Source: Lethocerus indicus (taxonomy: Eukaryota; Arthropoda; Insecta; Hemiptera; Belostomatidae). Taken from it: DNA of 64,000 bases. Shown here one piece after another: positions 47,051 to 56,479 of the stretch. Position 1 is the stretch's first letter. Each line of letters opens with the position of its first letter. The stretch covers positions 23,764,365 through 23,828,364 of the forward strand of contig JACDQD010000007.1 in NCBI GenBank assembly GCA_019843655.1, in the 5' to 3' direction. The notes beneath the pieces were generated by a model. The model was not told the DNA's origin and did not search any database. It saw only the letters and a program-made list of their open reading frames with translations. A program made the translations under genes and the position numbers.

Positions 47051-49854
47051 TCAATTATTTTCGGGGGTTTCTTTAGGTCGGGGCCCTCCTCCTTCTGGTA
47101 ATAGTTTTCCTTGGCCATTGCGGTTTTGGGGTAGCCGACTGGATGATGCCAGTGGGTTTGGGTGTGTTTTTAGTTTTTCGGAATGTCTGTCTGTTATTTT
47201 GTTTATGATGTCTGTCAGTGTAGGGATACCCGCGGTTGTATGTATGTCGTCGTTTCGTGTTCTGGGGGGTGCGTCTAGTGCAATGCGTAGGCATTTGTTT
47301 TGTGTTATTTGTAGTGTTTTGATGTGGGTCTTTGCTGCTAGGCGCCATACGGGGCACGCGTAAAGTAGGGTGGGTCGTATAATTGTTTTGTATACGGTGA
47401 GTTTGGACCTCTCGCTGAGCATCTGGGATTTGAAAAGGCTGTAGAGCCTTCCTAGTTTTACTTTGGCTTGCCGGTTTGCAGCCTGTATGTGGGTTGACCA
47501 TAATAGTTTATGGTCCAGATGTAGTCCGAGGTACTTCACCGATTTACTGAGGGTATTGTTGTGTTTTGATTTTGAGTGTTTTCGGGTTTGTGTTCTTGCG
47601 AAGTCTGGGGTTAGTGAAAGGATCGCTTCGGTTTTATCCGCGTTGATCTTAATTTTCCATCGGTCCAGTTTCGCGATAAGTTGTTGGACCGCGTTGCCTA
47701 GTCTGTTGAGGAGTTTTTCGGGAGAGGGGCTAGAGGTATAGAGGGCCAAATCGTCCGCGAAAGCGGCCAGTTTGATCCTTTTGGTAGCTGTGTGATGAGG
47801 TCCGAGGTATACACGTTAAATAGTGGGGAGAGAGGACGGAGCCCTGCGGGACACCGGCCGGTATCCTGGAGGGAGGAGGTCGAGTCGTTTATTTTGACTC
47901 GGATGTGTCTGTCTGTGAGGAAGGAGGTACGAGTTTGCACATCGGGTTTGATATTCCGGCCTGTAGCATTTAAACACGAGTCCGTCTGTCCAGACGGAAT
48001 CGAAGGCTTTCACTGTCTAGTAATACTAGAGCGGTAGGGTGGCTTTGTTAATTTGGTCCGTAATGTCAGTGACAACTCTAGTTAGCTGGTCGACTGTCGA
48101 GTGCGTTTTGACAAACCCGAATTGAGTGTCAGGGATTATTTTGAGGTCCTCTATTTCGGTTTGCAGGCGGGAGAGGATTATTTTTCCGTGATTTTGGATA
48201 GCGGAGAGGAGGCTGATGGGTCTGTAGCTTGAACAAAGGGAAGGGGTTTGTTGGGTTTCGCTATCAGGACAATGAGCGCTGTTTTCCAGGTAGTCGGGAA
48301 ATATGTTTGACGGAGTACCGAGTTTATAATGTTTGTTAGAAGAGCTACGGCTTTTCTGGGAAGGTTCTTTATTAAACTATTGGTCAGGTAGTCTAATCCG
48401 GGTGTTTTGCGAGCGCGGAGAGTGTCTATTATTTGTCGTAGTTCCTTGGGTGAGGTGTGTTTTATGTTGTGTTGTTTATGGTAGGGTATGAGGGGTTTTA
48501 TTACCTAAGGGGAGGGCTCCGAGGGGTCCGCTTTCGTGATTAGAGTCGCCAGGTCGGTTGGTCGTCCTTTCTTCCTTCCGCGGGTTGGTGTTTTCCTGCG
48601 TCTATCGCAGGTAGTCCCTATTGTCCTCCGTACATGGGCTTCCACTCTTTCCACGTGCGATCGGTTCCCTCTGGTGACGGCTTGCGTGTGTACCTGGGCG
48701 AAGTAGTTCCGCAGGTGTTCCGATTTTTCCTTGTCTTCAATAATCTTGACCCCCTTTCCGTTGGTCAGCGGGGCACGGAGTTTCTGACTTCTTTGTTAGG
48801 GAGCGAATTAACTTCCAGAGGCTTCCGTCATTGAAGCTAGCTTTTGTATTCTTTCTTCCCATCTGGTTTTCTCCAGTCTAGGATTTTAGCTTAATTAGCT
48901 TTTCAAGTCTGTTGGCCTCTGTTTTGTCCTCTCGCTCCCTGTATGTTTGCCACCTTCTCTTGAGTCGGTTTTTCTTGGCTATCAGGTCCTTCAGTTCTGC
49001 CGGTAGCTGGGGGGGTTTGATTATGGATGTTTTCATCGGAATCGCCGCTTCTGCCGAGGCCTTGATATTTGCCGTCAGAGCTTCTATCGCGGATTCTATT
49101 TCATCTCCGCAGGATAGGGGGGGTTTCGCGCTGGTTATGCTGTCGTTTAGACTGGATCTGTATAGTTTCCAGTCTGCCAGGTGGTATTGCGGGGACGGTT
49201 CCTCTGCTCGTATTTCCGGTCCGTGTTGTACTCGGAAATACACCGGTAGGTGGTCCGATGAACCTACGTTTAGGACGCGGGTTCTGGCAATTTTCTGGCG
49301 TCTATTGGTCAGCACAATGTCCAGGGTGGAAGGGGTGTTTCCGTTGTCGGGGAAGTGTGTGTGTTGGGGAGGTGCTACGACGTTTACAGATTTTTCTTCC
49401 TCTACGAGTTTGTAGAGTACTGTACCCGCCGCATTTTCCTCACGCAGTTCCAGTGCGTATGTTTCGCGTTAAAGTCACCAGCAACTATCGTCGTCTGTGG
49501 GCATTTTAACATGTGTCCGAGGACAGGGCAGTCCAGTTTAGTGTTCGGTGGCTTGTACACCGTCACAAAGTTTATTGGTCTGCTCTGTCCCTTCACTTGC
49601 ACTCCTACCATTTCCATCTCCGTATCCGGGACCGGTATCTGATGATGGCGGATCTTGTTTTTTACTATTAAAGCGACTCCGCCTCCGGTGGTGATTCGAT
49701 CATTCCTGTATATAGAGTATCCTGGTATATACGGTCGATCTTTTTCTCGGAGATGTGTTTCGGTGATGAGCGCTATGTCCACTCGGTTGTCGACGATAAT
49801 TTGTGTGACTTCGGCGATGTGACGCGAGAGTCCTCTCGTGTTGTAGAGTAACAC
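47051..49854 (-). pseudogene. Retrotransposon copy 1 ORF2 (endonuclease/reverse transcriptase), frameshifted
   Basis: Aligned with the intact ORF2 of copy 2, the reading is split into segments, among them 49402-49854 (endonuclease start), 48878-49315 (end of endonuclease and linker) and 47051-47749 (thumb and C-terminus, just past the FADD box). The breaks are one-base gains or losses in runs such as TTTTTGG and AAAAGG. Either a dying copy or poor consensus; copy 2 differs at the same runs, so both remain possible. Confidence 0.9.
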
Positions 49855-49868
49855 GTTTAGTGGCAGAT

Positions 49869-50951
49869 TTACGCGGCGAGGATGGTGGCATAATTAAAGA
49901 GGACGGTTACTCGTCCCATGGGGTCGGGTGTGGCTTTTAGGTCCCTGACCATATCCTTCATAATATTTATCAACCCTATTAGGTTGAGCGACTTAATTTC
50001 TTGGCCCAGTTCTCTTAGCTCGGCCATGACGCTGACGGGGTCTTGGTGTTCGGTGTTGCTTGCGGCCGGTGGTCGCGGTGCACTTTCGCTTCTTGTCGGC
50101 GGTCGCGGGTTTTGGTTTCCGGCCGATGTAGCTTTGGCGTAGCTCAAACCAGGGACTACGGGCGCTGGCCTGGTTATTACTCGCTGTGCGGGTGGTTTTG
50201 GGGAGGCTTTTTTCGCCTCTTTTGCCGCTACGTAACGGCTGCGTGCCTCGCAAGTACGTAAACTAGCGACGTGGTCGCCGCCGCAGTTTGCGCATTTTGG
50301 GGTGTTTTTGAGCCGATCGCACTCTGTTGCCCGGTGGTTTCCGCCGCAACGAACACATTTTTGGTTTAGGCTGCATATCTACTGCTGTGCCCAAACATTT
50401 GGCAACGGAAGCACTGTGTGACGGCTTCCTGTTGTTCGTACTTCTCCACCCTAACTCGGTGGTAGTAAATTATTTTGTTCTTGAAGTCCTTTAATTGGAC
50501 TTCATTTGTTGATATTAGTATGAATGTCGGCAGGGCCCTCTTTTTCCCGTCGCCGTCCGTCTTTGTCATCTGGATTACCTGGATTACACCAGGCATAGTT
50601 GTTTTTATATCCGACATGATGTCGGATACGGGGGCGGAAGCTGGGAGTCCATGGATCACCTATTTTTTTCCTCTTCTCGCTTTTGGAATGCGAAAGTGTG
50701 GTGGAGGAGTTGTTTGCGACGAACAACTCCCTGAGTGCCGCGTGGTCTTCCTTTGTTTTCAGGTAGACCTGTGTGTCCTCCCGCAGATTTTAGGATCACC
50801 TTATGTTTGGTGACCCTCTCGCAATTCTTGATGAAGGACTTAATGTCCGTGATAGCTCCACTTACCACAATCGGTGGAACCTGCTCTTCTTTGGTTCTTC
50901 AGTCTCCACCTCCTGGAGGACACTGAAAGGGTTGCTTGTGGAGATCTCCAT
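49869..50951 (-). pseudogene. Retrotransposon copy 1 ORF1 (zinc-knuckle protein), frameshifted
   Basis: The counterpart of the copy 2 ORF1, from ATG at 50951 to TAA at 49869. It has several breaks, for example a missing base inside the first zinc knuckle near 50367. At 50195-50215, however, copy 1 keeps the frame that copy 2 has lost (GCCTCCCC in the sense direction). Confidence 0.88.
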
Positions 50952-51163
50952 GTTCTCCTGGCACTTCCTCTTCTTTGAGGGGGCCTCCACCCTCCCTGGA
51001 TTTGCTGTAGTTCCTCTCTGCAGCCTGTAGGTTTAGGAGTACGTAGGCACTTCCGAAACACAAAACTGGCGTGGGTCCCGCGCACTCGTGGGTATTGTAG
51101 GTTACAATAGGTGAGCAGGTAGCCAAGAGGTGTTATCCCTTCGGCTTCTCGAGCTCGACTGAC

Positions 51164-51181
51164 CGTGGTATGGCCGTTGGC
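51164..51181 (-). pseudogene. 5' stub of interrupted 5S copy 33
   Basis: Nucleotides 1-18 of the gene, upstream of the element's 5' end. Together with 46495-46606 it makes one gene with nucleotides 7-18 twice. Confidence 0.93.
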
Positions 51182-51550
51182 GGTGGAAAATGGACGCGAC
51201 TCGCGGTTTGGACAGGATAGGCGATCGGTGAAAACTAGAGTAGAGGGGTGGGAAAGTTTTCAGGGAGACGGGCGACCCTCGGACCGAGGTAGCCGCCGGC
51301 AATCCTCGTCCCGACCGGCGTCGCCCGCCCCTCTGTCCCACGGTCGGGTCGTAAACTGTTTACGAGTCGGGGGACGGGTCGACTGGGTATGATTTTTATA
51401 GGACGTCTAGTGCCTGTGGCTGTTGAACGACACCGGTGGCGATCCCCAGCCGCACCTTCCGCGGTCCCAATGTTTGATAAAAATCGAAAACGGGCGTTTT
51501 GGAGCGCGCTGGTCATTTGAGAATTTGAGCGATTGTTAATAAATAAAAAT

Positions 51551-51668
51551 GCCAACGGCACGTGGTGTTCCCAGGCGGTCACCCATCCGGGTACTAACCA
51601 CGCCCGACGTTGCTTAACTTCGGTGATCGGACGAGAACCGGTGCTTTCAACGTGGTATGGCCGTTGGC
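51551..51668 (-). rRNA. 5S rRNA: 5S rRNA copy 34
   Basis: Full length, 118 nt; T5. First whole gene of the block between the two retrotransposons. Confidence 0.97.
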
Positions 51669-52033
51669 GGTGGAAAATGGACGCGACTCGCGGTTTGGAC
51701 AGGATAGGCGATCGGTGAAAACTAGAGTAGAGGGGTGGGAAAGTTTTCAGGGACGGGCGACCCTCGACCTAGGTAGCCGCCGGCAATCCTCGTCCCGACC
51801 GGCGTCGCCCGCCCCTCTGTCCCACGGTCGGGTCGTAAACTGTTTACGAGTCGGGGGACGGGTCGACTGGGTATGATTTTTATAGGACGTCTAGTGCCTG
51901 TGGCTGTTGAACGACACCGGTGGCGATCCCCAGCCGCACCTTCCGCGGTCCCAATGTTTGATAAAATCGAAAACGGGCGTTTTGGAGCGCGCTGGTCATT
52001 TGAGAATTTGAGCGATTGTTAATAAATAAAAAT

Positions 52034-52151
52034 GCCAACGGCACGTGGTGTTCCCAGGCGGTCACCCATCCGGGTACTAACCACGCCCGACGTTGCTTAA
52101 CTTCGGTGATCGGACGAGAACCGGTGCTTTCAACGTGGTATGGCCGTTGGC
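52034..52151 (-). rRNA. 5S rRNA: 5S rRNA copy 35
   Basis: Full length, 118 nt; T5. The upstream flank differs (GGTAAATGGAGCGGAC). Confidence 0.97.
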
Positions 52152-52516
52152 GGTGGTAAATGGAGCGGACTCGCGGTTTGGACAGGATAGGCGATCGGTG
52201 AAAACTAGAGTAGAGGGTGGGAAAGTTTTCAGGGAGACGGGCGACCCTCGGACCCAGGTAGCCGCCGGCAATCCTCGTCCCGACTGGCGTCGCCCGCCCT
52301 CTGTCCCACGGTCGGGTCGTAAACTGTTTACGAGTCGGGGACGGGTCGACTGGGTATGATTTTTATAGGACGTCTAGTGCCTGTGGCTGTTGAACGACAC
52401 CGGTGGCGATCCCCAGCCGCACCTTCCGCGGTCCCAATGTTTGATAAAAATCGAAAACGGGCGTTTTGGAGCGCGCTGGTCATTTGAGAATTTGAGCGAT
52501 TGTTAATAAATAAAAT

Positions 52517-52634
52517 GCCAACGGCACGTGGTGTTCCCAGGCGGTCACCCATCCGGGTACTAACCACGCCCGACGTTGCTTAACTTCGGTGATCGGACGA
52601 GAACCGGTGCTTTCAACGTGGTATGGCCGTTGGC
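52517..52634 (-). rRNA. 5S rRNA: 5S rRNA copy 36
   Basis: Full length, 118 nt; T4. Confidence 0.97.
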
Positions 52635-52998
52635 GGTGGAAAATGGACGCGACTCGCGGTTTGGACAGGATAGGCGATCGGTGAAAACTAGAGTAGAGGG
52701 TGGGAAAGTTTTCAGGAGACGGGCGACCCTCGGACCCAGGTAGCCGCCGGCAATCCTCGTCCCGACTGGCGTCGCCCGCCCCTCTGTCCCACGGTCGGGT
52801 CGTAAACTGTTTACGAGTCGGGGACGGGTCGACTGGGTATGATTTTATAGGACGTCTAGTGCCTGTGGCTGTTGAACGACACCGGTGGCGATCCCCAGCC
52901 GCACCTTCCGCGGTCCCAATGTTTGATAAAAATCGAAAACGGGCGTTTTGGAGCGCGCTGGTCATTTGAGAATTTGAGCGATTGTTAATAAATAAAAT

Positions 52999-53116
52999 GC
53001 CAACGGCACGTGGTGTTCCCAGGCGGTCACCCATCCGGGTACTAACCACGCCCGACGTTGCTTAACTTCGGTGATCGGACGAGAACCGGTGCTTTCAACG
53101 TGGTATGGCCGTTGGC
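52999..53116 (-). rRNA. 5S rRNA: 5S rRNA copy 37
   Basis: Full length, 118 nt; T4. Confidence 0.97.
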
Positions 53117-53480
53117 GGTGGAAAATGGACGCGACTCGCGGTTTGGACAGGATAGGCGATCGGTGAAAACTAGAGTAGAGGGTGGGAAAGTTTTCAGGAG
53201 ACGGGCGACCCTCGGACCCAGGTAGCCGCCGGCAATCCTCGTCCCGACTGGCGTCGCCCGCCCCTCTGTCCCACGGTCGGGTCGTAAACTGTTTACGAGT
53301 CGGGGACGGGTCGACTGGGTATGATTTTATAGGACGTCTAGTGCCTGTGGCTGTTGAACGACACCGGTGGCGATCCCCAGCCGCACCTTCCGCGGTCCCA
53401 ATGTTTGATAAAATCGAAAACGGGCGTTTTGGAGCGCGCTGGTCATTTGAGAATTTGAGCGATTGTTAATAAATAAAAAT

Positions 53481-53598
53481 GCCAACGGCACGTGGTGTTC
53501 CCAGGCGGTCACCCATCCGGGTACTAACCACGCCCGACGTTGCTTAACTTCGGTGATCGGACGAGAACCGGTGCTTTCAACGTGGTATGGCCGTTGGC
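53481..53598 (-). rRNA. 5S rRNA: 5S rRNA copy 38
   Basis: Full length, 118 nt; T5. Confidence 0.97.
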
Positions 53599-53966
53599 GG
53601 TGGAAAATGGACGCGACTCGCGGTTTGGACAGGATAGGCGATCGGTGAAAACTAGAGTAGAGGGGTGGGAAAGTTTTCAGGGAGACGGGCGACCCTCGGA
53701 CCCAGGTAGCCGCCGGCAATCCTCGTCCCGACCGGCGTCGCCCGCCCCTCTGTCCCACGGTCGGGTCGTAAACTGTTTACGAGTCGGGGGACGGGTCGAC
53801 TGGGTATGATTTTTATAGGACGTCTAGTGCCTGTGGCTGTTGAACGACACCGGTGGCGATCCCCAGCCGCACCTTCCGCGGTCCCAATGTTTGATAAAAA
53901 TCGAAAACGGGCGTTTTGGAGCGCGCTGGTCATTTGAGAATTTGAGCGATTGTTAATAAATAAAAT

Positions 53967-54084
53967 GCCAACGGCACGTGGTGTTCCCAGGCGGTCACCC
54001 ATCCGGGTACTAACCACGCCCGACGTTGCTTAACTTCGGTGATCGGACGAGAACCGGTGCTTTCAACGTGGTATGGCCGTTGGC
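53967..54084 (-). rRNA. 5S rRNA: 5S rRNA copy 39
   Basis: Full length, 118 nt; T4. Confidence 0.97.
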
Positions 54085-54451
54085 GGTGGAAAATGGACGC
54101 GACTCGCGGTTTGGACAGGATAGGCGATCGGTGAAAACTAGAGTAGAGGGTGGGAAAGTTTTCAGGGAGACGGGCGACCCTCGGACCCAGGTAGCCGCCG
54201 GCAATCCTCGTCCCGACCGGCGTCGCCCGCCCCTCTGTCCCACGGTCGGGTCGTAAACTGTTTACGAGTCGGGGGACGGGTCGACTGGGTATGATTTTTA
54301 TAGGACGTCTAGTGCCTGTGGCTGTTGAACGACACCGGTGGCGATCCCCAGCCGCACCTTCCGCGGTCCCAATGTTTGATAAAAATCGAAAACGGGCGTT
54401 TTGGAGCGCGCTGGTCATTTGAGAATTTGAGCGATTGTTAATAAATAAAAT

Positions 54452-54569
54452 GCCAACGGCACGTGGTGTTCCCAGGCGGTCACCCATCCGGGTACTAACC
54501 ACGCCCGACGTTGCTTAACTTCGGTGATCGGACGAGAACCGGTGCTTTCAACGTGGTATGGCCGTTGGC
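54452..54569 (-). rRNA. 5S rRNA: 5S rRNA copy 40
   Basis: Full length, 118 nt; T4. Confidence 0.97.
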
Positions 54570-54937
54570 GGTGGAAAATGGACGCGACTCGCGGTTTGGA
54601 CAGGATAGGCGATCGGTGAAAACTAGAGTAGAGGGGTGGGAAAGTTTTCAGGGAGACGGGCGACCCTCGGACCCAGGTAGCCGCCGGCAATCCTCGTCCC
54701 GACCGGCGTCGCCCGCCCCTCTGTCCCACGGTCGGGTCGTAAACTGTTTACGAGTCGGGGGACGGGTCGACTGGGTATGATTTTATAGGACGTCTAGTGC
54801 CTGTGGCTGTTGAACGACACCGGTGGCGATCCCCAGCCGCACCTTCCGCGGTCCCAATGTTTGATAAAAATCGAAAACGGGCGTTTTGGAGCGCGCTGGT
54901 CATTTGAGAATTTGAGCGATTGTTAATAAATAAAAAT

Positions 54938-55055
54938 GCCAACGGCACGTGGTGTTCCCAGGCGGTCACCCATCCGGGTACTAACCACGCCCGACGTTGC
55001 TTAACTTCGGTGATCGGACGAGAACCGGTGCTTTCAACGTGGTATGGCCGTTGGC
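54938..55055 (-). rRNA. 5S rRNA: 5S rRNA copy 41
   Basis: Full length, 118 nt; T5. Confidence 0.97.
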
Positions 55056-55418
55056 GGTGGAAAATGGACGCGACTCGCGGTTTGGACAGGATAGGCGATC
55101 GGTGAAAACTAGAGTAGAGGGTGGGAAAGTTTTCAGGAGACGGGCGACCCTCGGACCCAGGTAGCCGCCGGCAATCCTCGTCCCGACCGGCGTCGCCCGC
55201 CCTCTGTCCCACGGTCGGGTCGTAAACTGTTTACGAGTCGGGGACGGGTCGACTGGGTATGATTTTTATAGGACGTCTAGTGCCTGTGGCTGTTGAACGA
55301 CACCGGTGGCGATCCCCAGCCGCACCTTCCGCGGTCCCAATGTTTGATAAAATCGAAAACGGGCGTTTTGGAGCGCGCTGGTCATTTGAGAATTTGAGCG
55401 ATTGTTAATAAATAAAAT

Positions 55419-55536
55419 GCCAACGGCACGTGGTGTTCCCAGGCGGTCACCCATCCGGGTACTAACCACGCCCGACGTTGCTTAACTTCGGTGATCGGAC
55501 GAGAACCGGTGCTTTCAACGTGGTATGGCCGTTGGC
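55419..55536 (-). rRNA. 5S rRNA: 5S rRNA copy 42
   Basis: Full length, 118 nt; T4. Confidence 0.97.
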
Positions 55537-55904
55537 GGTGGAAAATGGACGCGACTCGCGGTTTGGACAGGATAGGCGATCGGTGAAAACTAGAGTAGAG
55601 GGTGGGAAAGTTTTCAGGGAGACGGGCGACCCTCGGACCCAGGTAGCCGCCGGCAATCCTCGTCCCGACCGGCGTCGCCCGCCCCTCTGTCCCACGGTCG
55701 GGTCGTAAACTGTTTACGAGTCGGGGGACGGGTCGACTGGGTATGATTTTTATAGGACGTCTAGTGCCTGTGGCTGTTGAACGACACCGGTGGCGATCCC
55801 CAGCCGCACCTTCCGCGGTCCCAATGTTTGATAAAAATCGAAAACGGGCGTTTTGGAGCGCGCTGGTCATTTGAGAATTTGAGCGATTGTTAATAAATAA
55901 AAAT

Positions 55905-56016
55905 GCCAACGGCACGTGGTGTTCCCAGGCGGTCACCCATCCGGGTACTAACCACGCCCGACGTTGCTTAACTTCGGTGATCGGACGAGAACCGGTGCTT
56001 TCAACGTGGTATGGCC
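55905..56016 (-). pseudogene. 5S copy 43, interrupted by retrotransposon copy 2
   Basis: Nucleotides 7-118 remain, the same break point as in copy 33. Its first 17 nt lie at 60598-60614. Confidence 0.95.
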
Positions 56017-56479
56017 AATTTCCAATTTCCAAATGTTTTTATTTCTTTTAATTGTTACACTATGTTGAAATAGGTACATTTGATTATATTGTTAAGTATA
56101 CTGGCCCGGGGGCCTTACTACTAATTTGTACATAATTATTATTTTTATCTTTAGTTACATGACTTACTTGCTATATATTATATAATTTTTGTTCGGGAAA
56201 ATGTCTGTTTAAAAACCCGAAGACTTTGGTTACACTCCACTTCACTTTACACTACGCGCATTCTCACACTCTAGCACGCACACACACACACACATTCACA
56301 CATAAGCACTGAGCACGTTAATTGACGTCGGTACGATGACACGAAACTTGATGTTGTGTTTCTCGTTCACTTGAGGCACTCGTCGGGGTTATTTGATGGC
56401 CTGCATATTTAACCCCGTGCGTGATCACTTACACACTGGAACTGTTTTGATTACTATTCAATTATTTTCGGGGGTTTCT
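56017..56479 (-). other. Retrotransposon 3' UTR and 3' tail
   Basis: 463 bp with a CA/GT microsatellite (about 56277-56296), a GGCCC-GG-GGGCC hairpin (56103-56114) and an AATAAA (sense; + strand 56038-56043) about 21 nt before the end. The end is not poly(A) but TTGGAAA repeated about twice, running into GGCC of the 5S target. Confidence 0.85.

Larger units (their letters stand above)
46607..51163 (-). mobile_element. 5S-inserted Jockey-type non-LTR retrotransposon, copy 1 (broken)
   Basis: The 5' end is on the right (CTCGAGCTCGACTG on the + strand near 51161), the 3' end on the left. It is flanked by a 12-bp duplication of 5S nucleotides 7-18, CGTGGTATGGCC, at 46595-46606 and 51164-51175, with two or three extra bases at the 5' junction. 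It is 4.56 kb, nearly identical to copy 2. Both ORFs are broken by many single-base losses, mostly in homopolymers. The 3' end reads ATTTGGAAATTGAAATTAATT in the sense direction, not poly(A). Confidence 0.95.

Noticed and set aside
30639..56032. Dozens of overlapping ORFs of 60-225 codons on both strands of the 5S array
   Set aside because: They recur with the 484-bp unit, cross the 5S gene itself, and change frame with every one-base indel. They are by-products of a GC-rich tandem repeat.
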